Below, piece after piece: positions 32,958-38,216 of a DNA stretch of 38,216 nucleotides (position 1 is its first letter; each line of letters starts with the position of its first letter). The notes beneath the pieces were generated by a model that was given only the letters and a program-made list of their open reading frames with translations, did no database searches and was not told the DNA's origin. This DNA comes from Pseudomonas syringae (lineage in GTDB: Bacteria; Pseudomonadota; Gammaproteobacteria; Pseudomonadales; Pseudomonadaceae): contig NZ_LGSI01000073.1 in NCBI RefSeq assembly GCF_001698815.1, forward strand, positions 34,074 through 72,289. The letters run 5' to 3'. Position numbers and translations under genes: made by a program.

Positions 32958-33402
32958 TTAGCTGAAAGATTGGCTGTAAAGGCTCAGGTTGTACTCGATT
33001 GCCTCGAAGACGCCTGGCGCGTCACCGGCGAATTCGGCGTTGTCGCGCAACGACGCCTGCGCCGCCGCGATCAGCTTTTGCAGGCGTTGCCGGGGTTTGA
33101 CGACATCACAGACCTGCGCCAGCGCAAGAATCCCCAACCGTGAGGCGAACAGGCTTTTCGATCCGTCGAGGCTTAGCGCCAGCGAATCCTCTTTTATGTA
33201 AGCAGTTGTGTTGACGATGTCGTAGGCCGGTGCCAAGGCTGCATCACTGCCCAAAGGGTCGCGATACAACAGGCCGAAGTTTTTCAGATGCGCGTCACCG
33301 TTACCCACGATAACGAAACAGGTAGTCCGCCGTATCCTGCGCAGACAATTCGCCACTATCGCCCTCGGGCGTAACGATACGCACACGATCCAGGGCCTTC
33401 AT
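32958..33402 (-). pseudogene. hipA: hipA toxin kinase, broken by a large internal deletion
   Basis: The ATG at 33402 overlaps the hipB stop by four bases, the normal hipBA junction, and begins as a HipA N-terminus (MKALDRVRIVTPEGDSGELS). After 33 codons this frame hits a stop. In another frame, the C-terminal part of HipA begins immediately (FVIVGNGDAHLKNFGLLYRDP) and runs to 32958, including the catalytic NGDAHLKN loop and LAPAYDIVNTTAY. HipA kinases are about 420-440 residues, so roughly 270 residues, including the N-lobe, are missing and the join is frameshifted. The kinase should be inactive. The C-terminal fragment frame opens with an ATG at 33386 but has no ribosome-binding site. Confidence 0.85.
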
Positions 33403-33650
33403 CGAAAGACCTCCTGAAGCTCTTCAAATACAGGACGGCGTGCAGGAACCACCTGCAGCTCGGCACCCAGGGCGGCGAGGACTTTGGCATAAAGGTTGAT
33501 TGAAACCGTCGGGCTGCCCTTTTCGATTTCAGCGAGCTTTTGGCGGGTGACGCCGGAGCGTGCGGCCAGCTCGACCAGCGTCAGGCCGCGTGCCTTGCGC
33601 ATGCTTGCGATCTGCTGAGCCAGCCGGTCGACAACAAGAACAGTGTCCAT
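33399..33650 (-). CDS. hipB: HipB-like XRE-family antitoxin/regulator
   Basis: An 83-residue DNA-binding protein. The helix-turn-helix spans about residues 12-56 (LAQQIASMRKARGLTLVELAARSG then VTRQKLAEIEKGSPTVSINLYAKVLAALGAEL), typical of XRE/HipB. The ATG at 33650 is preferred to an in-frame ATG eight codons earlier because AGG lies seven bases upstream and the HTH domain begins close by. It overlaps hipA by ATGA. In hipBA modules HipB represses the promoter and neutralises HipA. Here hipA is broken, so the gene may persist only as a self-regulator or a decaying relic. Confidence 0.9.
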   Translation of the reverse strand: MDTVLVVDRLAQQIASMRKARGLTLVELAARSGVTRQKLAEIEKGSPTVSINLYAKVLAALGAELQVVPARRPVFEELQEVFR

Positions 33651-33658
33651 GGTTATGC

Positions 33659-33764
33659 CTGCGTAACATTTCACTAAAAATGGAATGTATACGTAACATG
33701 GGCACCCAACAACAGAATGTTACGCATACATAACTTTTCCGACGAAATGTTATGTACACGTAAC
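33659..33764. promoter_or_regulatory. Multiple operator-like repeats upstream of hipB
   Basis: GTATACGTAAC occurs at 33687-33697. Its near copies are GTTACGCATAC in inverted orientation at 33719-33729 and GTACACGTAAC at 33754-33764; a weaker copy (CTGCGTAAC) sits at 33659-33667. The sites surround an AT-rich promoter region. Repeated binding sites at the hipB promoter fit autoregulation by HipB. Confidence 0.65.
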
Positions 33765-33775
33765 TTTCGACACGA

Positions 33776-34636
33776 TCAGTCGTTGCTAGGCTTGTTGACT
33801 GCCTGCAGTACGTATTGCGGCAAGGCGAACGCGCCGATGTGGACTTCCGGGTTGTAATAACGGGTCACGATGCCGCTGCCTGCGAAACGCTGGCGCAAGG
33901 TTTCCAGCGGCAGTTTGCGATAGGCCGTGTTGGTCGCGCCCCAGGCGAAGGTCATGGCGCCACCGATGTAGGTGGGGATCGCCGCCTGATAGAAATGCCA
34001 GTCAGCAAACAATCCGCGCATCCGCCCGGCCGTGGTTTGTACGCCGCTCAGTTGCATGAAAGGCGTGCCGTTCTGGGTGACCAGGATGCCGCCTTCGTTC
34101 AGACAGCGGTGGCAGGCCTGATAGAAATTCTCCGAGAACAGCACTTCGCCCGGACCAATCGGGTCCGTGGAGTCGGAAATGATCACGTCGAATTTTTCTT
34201 CAGTGGTGGCGACAAAGCGCATGCCGTCATCGATCACCAGGTTCAGGCGTGGATCTTCGAACGCACCCTTGGAGTGGTTCGGCAGAAACTCTTTGCACAT
34301 CTCGACCACGGTACCGTCGATTTCGACCATGGTGATGTGCTCGACACTGCGGTGCTTGGCCACTTCACGCAACATGCCGCCATCGCCACCGCCGATGATC
34401 AGTACCCGGCGGGCAGCGCCGTGGGCCAGGATCGGCACGTGAGTCAGCATCTCGTGGTAGATGAATTCATCGGCTTCAGTGGTCTGAATCACGCCATCAA
34501 GGGCCATGACGCGACCCATGCGCGGGTTCTGGAAGATCACCAGGTGCTGATGCTCGGTGCGCACTTCGTGAAGCAGTTTTTCCATGCGAAAACGCTGGCC
34601 ATAACCTTCGTACAACGTTTCTTGATAATCGCTCAT
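33776..34636 (-). CDS. speE: Polyamine aminopropyltransferase (spermidine synthase)
   Basis: A 286-residue enzyme that transfers aminopropyl from decarboxylated SAM to putrescine to give spermidine. The binding motif GGGDGGMLREV is at residues 82-92, the VEIDG acidic strand follows near 103-107, and SDSTDPIGPGEVLF carries the catalytic aspartate loop. The N-terminal beta domain (QETLYEGYGQRFRMEKLL) and the length fit SpeE. No speD is adjacent. It is monocistronic and ends 12 bases before the operator-like repeats of hipB, so transcription into hipB is possible. Confidence 0.93.
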   Translation of the reverse strand: MSDYQETLYEGYGQRFRMEKLLHEVRTEHQHLVIFQNPRMGRVMALDGVIQTTEADEFIYHEMLTHVPILAHGAARRVLIIGGGDGGMLREVAKHRSVEHITMVEIDGTVVEMCKEFLPNHSKGAFEDPRLNLVIDDGMRFVATTEEKFDVIISDSTDPIGPGEVLFSENFYQACHRCLNEGGILVTQNGTPFMQLSGVQTTAGRMRGLFADWHFYQAAIPTYIGGAMTFAWGATNTAYRKLPLETLRQRFAGSGIVTRYYNPEVHIGAFALPQYVLQAVNKPSND

Positions 34637-34845
34637 GGGTAAGTCCCTGATAAATGCGGATGGCAGGACGGCAGGCCGCCCATAAGAATGGCGCGCATTC
34701 TACGTCGAGGAGCATGACAGGTCGAACCTCCATTGCCCCACGCCGATATCCTCAGGCCAATCATGCTGAAATCTGCGCGAAAAAAACGCCTGACTGCCAG
34801 GGAGCAATCAAGCGTATTGATGCAGAGCCAGATCAGCGTTATCGA

Positions 34846-35037
34846 TCAGATCCGCACATTGCCACGCGGACCGGCGATCGCCCAGATAATCAGCCCCAGC
34901 ACCGGCAGCAGAGCAATCAGCAATACCCAGAGGATCTTCATCCCGGTTTCGGCACCACTTTTCAGAACGTTGATGATGGCCCAGATATCGAGGGCAAGAA
35001 TGATCAGCCCTACCAAACCATTGAAAGTGGAACCCAT
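34846..35037 (-). CDS. Small membrane protein, PLDc_N (phospholipase D N-terminal) domain
   Basis: A 63-residue protein with two hydrophobic segments (GLVGLIILALDIWAIINVL and ILWVLLIALLPVLGLIIWAI) and the closing GPR motif, the signature of the PLDc_N family: two helices found alone or ahead of phospholipase D domains. The ATG at 35037 is chosen because AGGAG lies eight bases upstream; the frame continues 11 codons upstream without one. Inner membrane. No specific role is known. It is divergent from the ZIP transporter. Confidence 0.82.
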   Translation of the reverse strand: MGSTFNGLVGLIILALDIWAIINVLKSGAETGMKILWVLLIALLPVLGLIIWAIAGPRGNVRI

Positions 35038-35196
35038 GGTGTCGCTCCTGATTGTCCCGAATGAATACATGCCTGCTTAGGATAGCCGCAGTCTTCAAGG
35101 GTTCCGTTGAACCATCGGCATATTTTTACGCTCCGACTTGATAAGACAGGCGTAACGGCGCAAATTTTTTACTAACTCCGCAAAGGTCAGGCACTC

Positions 35197-36123
35197 ATGC
35201 AAACTCCCGCACAACCGCGAACGTGGTGGGCGACATGGTTCGCTCAGGCACAATCCACGCCCTTGCTCAGTCTCAGTTTTCTGGCGGTGTTGCTGGTGGT
35301 GCTCGGGCTGCTGATCGCCAGTGGCTACAACGCCATCTACGGCGCCAATCAGGACAACCTGCATTACGCTTTGCTGGGCGGCGCGGCCGGTTTCGGCGCG
35401 ACCGCATTGGGCGCGGTGATGGCCGTGGCGATGCGCGACATCAAGCAGCGCAGCCAGGACATCATGCTTGGCTTCGCGGCAGGGATGATGCTCGCGGCAA
35501 GTTCGTTTTCCCTGATCCTTCCCGGCCTGGCCGCTGCAAGGGAAGTCACTGGAAACGGACCCTTTGCTGCGGCAACGGTGGTGCTGGGACTCGGACTCGG
35601 CGTGCTCTTGATGCTCGGCCTGGACAAATTCACCCCCCACGAACACGAAAGCGTGGGCCGTCAGGGCCCACACTCCGAACGGATCAATCGGGTCTGGTTA
35701 TTCGTCCTGGCAATCACCCTGCACAACCTTCCGGAAGGCATGGCCATTGGCGTCGGTTTCGCCAATGGCGACATGAATGTCGGCCTGCCGCTGGCGACCG
35801 CGATCTCGATTCAGGATATTCCTGAGGGCCTGGCGATTGCCCTGGCCTTGCGCGTCACTGGGCTTTCAGCATTCAAAGCGATGCTGGTGGCGATCGGTTC
35901 GGGCCTGATGGAGCCGATCGGCTCACTGATCGGGCTGGGGATTTCCAGCGGCTTCGCCATCGCTTATCCGGTCAGCCTGGGGCTGGCAGCGGGCGCCATG
36001 TTGTTCGTGGTATCCCATGAGGTCATTCCGGAAACCCACCGCAACGGCCATCAAACGCCGGCAACCCTGGGTTTGATGGGCGGTTTCGCGGTCATGATGT
36101 TTCTCGATACCGCGCTGGGTTGA
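35197..36123 (+). CDS. ZIP family metal transporter
   Basis: A 308-residue inner-membrane protein with eight hydrophobic segments, one of them long and early. It carries the ZIP metal-site helices: HNLPEGMAIGVGF (helix IV) and SIQDIPEGLAIALAL (helix V), with histidine/aspartate and glutamate ligands. The substitution of QD for the usual QN/HN before IPEG is a variation. A short histidine-rich loop (HEHES) near residues 148-152 is typical. It should import Zn2+ or another divalent ion. AAGG precedes the ATG at about 13 bases. No obvious regulator site. Confidence 0.9.
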   Translation: MQTPAQPRTWWATWFAQAQSTPLLSLSFLAVLLVVLGLLIASGYNAIYGANQDNLHYALLGGAAGFGATALGAVMAVAMRDIKQRSQDIMLGFAAGMMLAASSFSLILPGLAAAREVTGNGPFAAATVVLGLGLGVLLMLGLDKFTPHEHESVGRQGPHSERINRVWLFVLAITLHNLPEGMAIGVGFANGDMNVGLPLATAISIQDIPEGLAIALALRVTGLSAFKAMLVAIGSGLMEPIGSLIGLGISSGFAIAYPVSLGLAAGAMLFVVSHEVIPETHRNGHQTPATLGLMGGFAVMMFLDTALG

Positions 36124-36648
36124 TCAGCTCGATGCCTTCAGCGCCTGCAATGCAGGCGCTGCCTGGATGCCGACCGCAACGCACAACTCAAGAACCCGCG
36201 CCTGATCATTGCCGTAGACCAGAACGGCTTGCAGCGCGTCATCCAGAGGCTGGCTGAAGTTCATCAGCACATAGCCGCCCATTTCCTTGTTCATCGCGCC
36301 CAGCTGAATCTGAATACGGTTGAGCGCGGTCAGCGCCTCGACCTTGGCCAGTTGCTTGGGCTTGATATTGAATGTGACGTCCGGTCCGAACGACTCGACG
36401 ATTTGCGCGAACAGGTCCTCGTAGGTATCGGCCTGGAACAGCACGGTCTCTGGCAAGCTGCCCACCACGACCCACTCTCCCAATGCAATCGGGAAAGTCT
36501 CGTCGTAGTTGATGTCCGGATTAGCCGCCAGGAAAGCCTGAGGATCGGCGTACGCCTGGGCCGCTTCGTCGGCGATGCGCTCGATATCCTGCTCGCCCAT
36601 GCAACCCGAACTGATTTTGCCGATTAATTCGATAAGTTGATTCTTCAT
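36124..36648 (-). CDS. Uncharacterised soluble protein
   Basis: A 174-residue acidic protein with a helical N-terminus (MKNQLIELIGKISSGCMGEQDIERIADEAAQAY), a central beta region (FPIALGEWVVVGSLPETVLFQ, then an acidic helix, then VTFNIKPKQLAK) and a helical tail. No signal peptide or membrane segment. I do not recognise it. Its stop is adjacent to the ZIP stop (convergent). A perfect palindrome AGCGCCTGCA-A-TGCAGGCGCT at 36140-36160 lies within its last codons and could terminate both transcripts. Confidence 0.75.
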   Translation of the reverse strand: MKNQLIELIGKISSGCMGEQDIERIADEAAQAYADPQAFLAANPDINYDETFPIALGEWVVVGSLPETVLFQADTYEDLFAQIVESFGPDVTFNIKPKQLAKVEALTALNRIQIQLGAMNKEMGGYVLMNFSQPLDDALQAVLVYGNDQARVLELCVAVGIQAAPALQALKASS

Positions 36649-36678
36649 GGGGCAGTCCTGATCACAAGCAAAAATAAA

Positions 36679-36710
36679 GGCGCGAAGGATAACGGCAAAT
36701 CCTGCGCGCC
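36679..36710 (-). terminator. Terminator of the ankyrin gene
   Basis: GGCGCG-A-AGGAT pairs with ATCCT-G-CGCGCC across an AACGGCAA loop. Read on the minus strand, TTTATTTTTG follows. It lies 39 bases after the ankyrin stop. Confidence 0.85.
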
Positions 36711-36749
36711 TCTATATCAGTTGGGCATATCAGTTCAGGCGATACGCAT

Positions 36750-37286
36750 TCAGTTGGCGAGTTTGCTCAACTGCGCAGCGGTATCTGCCGCGCCCATGGT
36801 TTGCGCGGCGGCCAGCGGCGTCACGCCTTTAGCGTCCTGCACGTGGGGGTTGGCGCCTTTGCTGATCAGGTAATCGACGATTTCAGTGCGATTGAACATT
36901 GCCGCCATCATCAATGCAGTGCGGCCGTCCGCCGAAGCGCCTTCCACGTCTGCGCCGCCTTCGATGAGCAATTGAACGACCGCCATATCGCCCTTGAACG
37001 CAGCGCCAGCCACCGGGCTCTGGCCGTTGTCGTTACGGATTTCCGGATCGGCCTGGTGCTTGAGCAGCACCCGAACGGCGTCCTGATGGCCGTGATAGCT
37101 GGCCAGCATCAACAACGTGTCGCCCTTGTGGTTGCGCAGGTTCGGCGTCAGACCTTTTTCCAGAAGCTTGTCCAGCATCACCGCATCGCCACGGCGCGCC
37201 ACGTCAAACACCTGCTCTGCGAATTCGAGGGCTTCATCATCGGTCATCTGCACTGGTTCGGCAGCCGTATTGGGTTGATCTGACAT
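36750..37286 (-). CDS. Ankyrin-repeat protein
   Basis: A 178-residue protein consisting of a short acidic N-terminus and about four ankyrin repeats. Repeats are recognisable at GDTLLMLASYHGHQDAVRVLLKHQADPEIRN, GQSPVAGAAFKGDMAVVQLLIEGGADVEG and GRTALMMAAMFNRTEIVDYLISKGANPHV. There is no signal peptide, so it is probably cytoplasmic and acts by protein binding. It is monocistronic with a clear terminator. Similar Pseudomonas ankyrin proteins sit beside catalase genes, but none is present here. Confidence 0.92.
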   Translation of the reverse strand: MSDQPNTAAEPVQMTDDEALEFAEQVFDVARRGDAVMLDKLLEKGLTPNLRNHKGDTLLMLASYHGHQDAVRVLLKHQADPEIRNDNGQSPVAGAAFKGDMAVVQLLIEGGADVEGASADGRTALMMAAMFNRTEIVDYLISKGANPHVQDAKGVTPLAAAQTMGAADTAAQLSKLAN

Positions 37287-37739
37287 CAGGTATCTCCTCG
37301 CAAGCGGTTTGCACGCGGCATCAATAAGGTTCAGGAAAGCTGTCTGGTAATGACCGCAACTGTGCGCAGCCGTTCGAATCGGGTCAAGGCAAAGCCACCT
37401 ATCGAGGTCATTGATAAATAGACGGAAAAGGTTTTTTTGACAGGCTCGAATAATTTCGGCAAAACCGTGGTCAGAGCGTCCAGGTGCGTTCGCATCACCG
37501 TCCGGTTTTGCCAGAACCCGGACTTTCGCTTAAGTTCCGCGCTTGCCCTCGCCAACCGCGAAAAAACCCGCAAAATGCAGGATGCACGATAGGCCTTCAT
37601 GCAAATTGCACGAGCCGCGAAAAATTAATAATTGATAAATTATTGATTTTAAACGACTTAAATTATATCCAAATACTGGCACAGTCACTGCACTAGTAAT
37701 TCCAAGCTTGTTATCCCATGAGCAATGGAGCCGCTAGAC
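37287..37739. other. Intergenic region with an AT-rich promoter-like block
   Basis: About 450 bases without a supported gene. A GGCAAAACC/GGTTTTGCC inverted repeat (about 37459 and 37503) spans 52 bases. The block at 37617-37675 is strikingly AT-rich (ATTAATAATTGATAAATTATTG) and lies just upstream of the DUF3509 gene; it looks like an UP-element or H-NS/MvaT-type target. A minus-strand frame at 37331-37600 has no ribosome-binding site that I can see. Confidence 0.5.
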
Positions 37740-38018
37740 ATGACTTTTATTCAAGAAAAATTCGCTTCCGTCTTTTCCGAATTCGACGTAACCACTCAGG
37801 CCCGTCCTGACGGTGGTGTGCTTCTTTCTTTGCGTAACAGTGAAGGCAAACAGATTCGTCGCTCCGTGTCCTATGCGCAGCTCCATACTCCGGTTCAACT
37901 GGAATGGGTAATCAGTGCCATTCGTCGCGACCTCGCAGCACAAGCCAGCGAACTGCCGGCCATCTCGATGCTGCAAAGCCAACACCGTTTTGATTTGCCG
38001 ACCTACCACACTCGCTAA
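37740..38018 (+). CDS. DUF3509 domain protein
   Basis: A 92-residue soluble protein: FIQEKFASVFSEFDVTTQARPDGGVLLSLRNSEGKQIRRSVSYAQL then LEWVISAIRRDLA. This matches the Pseudomonas-restricted DUF3509 family as I remember it, a small alpha/beta protein often present in several paralogues; function unknown. The ATG at 37740 has GGAG nine bases upstream; an in-frame ATG at 37725 is the alternative and would overlap that GGAG. It is followed by a strong terminator. Confidence 0.88.
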   Translation: MTFIQEKFASVFSEFDVTTQARPDGGVLLSLRNSEGKQIRRSVSYAQLHTPVQLEWVISAIRRDLAAQASELPAISMLQSQHRFDLPTYHTR

Positions 38019-38088
38019 GTACTGGTAAGGCCGACTGCACGCTTCACGCAGTACTGATTCACCCGCTCTCTCATCCCTTGTTTTTTTT

Positions 38089-38124
38089 GCCGCGACTGCC
38101 GAAAGGCTTTCGCGGCTTTTTTTT
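38089..38124 (+). terminator. Rho-independent terminator of the DUF3509 gene
   Basis: GCCGCGA pairs with TCGCGGC, with an inner GCC/GGC stem, followed by eight T. A T-run also precedes the stem. Confidence 0.88.
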
Positions 38125-38152
38125 GGCTTGAGCATTCGCACTGAATTTAAAC

Positions 38153-38186
38153 CGTAGGACCGGCTTTAGCCGGGAGGGCGGAAGGT
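38153..38186. repeat. REP-like palindrome at the window end
   Basis: TAGGACCGGCTTTAGCCGGGAGG has the CCGGCT/AGCCGG stem of a REP subtype related to the copy at 17696. The partner element may lie beyond the window. Confidence 0.6.
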
Positions 38187-38216
38187 CTGACGACGCAACC
38201 GCTGCGAATGTACCGG

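Noticed and set aside
37331..37600. Minus-strand 89-codon frame
   Set aside because: No convincing ribosome-binding site and no domain; basic random-looking composition. It cannot be fully excluded.
1..38216. CRISPR arrays, rRNA genes and complete insertion sequences
   Set aside because: No regularly spaced repeats, no rRNA-like sequence and no transposase with terminal repeats were seen.

Overview
The window looks like a chromosomal segment of a fluorescent-group Pseudomonas. The clues are GC-rich codon use, several intergenic REP-type palindromes, and neighbourhoods familiar from that genus: tRNA-Ser(GGA), inaA-like, corA, fadI/fadJ-like, a transglutaminase/alpha-E/ATP-grasp trio, rraB-like, speE, a ZIP transporter and a DUF3509 gene. 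The genus call is inference from gene content; no marker gene was aligned.

Left part (1-8100). A truncated opgD-like periplasmic glucan gene lies at the edge. Upstream of it on the minus strand is a tightly packed seven-gene operon, in transcription order: transaldolase-like enzyme, PAPS-binding sulfotransferase, short-chain dehydrogenase, Rossmann oxidoreductase, glycine/sarcosine N-methyltransferase-like enzyme, MFS transporter and APS kinase. Four junctions overlap, three of them by the 4-base ATGA. APS kinase can supply PAPS to the sulfotransferase and the MFS protein can export a product. The set reads as a pathway for a small sulfated, possibly N-methylated metabolite that I cannot match to a described one. 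A perfect TTGACA box, a 22-bp-spaced direct repeat and an inverted repeat lie upstream.

Middle part (8384-19715). Cytochrome b561, a REP pair, a large exported protein with a DUF3142 partner, a cysteine-hydrolase-fold protein lacking its cysteine, a LysR/SDR divergent pair and tRNA-Ser(GGA). A gene-poor, more AT-rich stretch follows the tRNA with an orphan acyl carrier protein, a lipoprotein and a small gene remnant. Then come an InaA-like kinase, a REP cluster, a small DUF6388-like protein, a methyltransferase and an atypical crotonase.

Right part (19809-38216). CorA, a glutamine amidotransferase, the two-gene beta-oxidation unit (thiolase then fused hydratase/dehydrogenase), a possible 31-residue membrane peptide, the transglutaminase/alpha-E/circularly permuted ATP-grasp operon, a terminator with no gene before it (possible sRNA), an RraB-like protein, an LTA-synthase-family membrane enzyme, a hipB gene with repeated operator-like motifs and a hipA gene gutted by an internal deletion, spermidine synthase, a PLDc_N-type small membrane protein, a ZIP transporter, an uncharacterised protein, an ankyrin protein and a DUF3509 protein.
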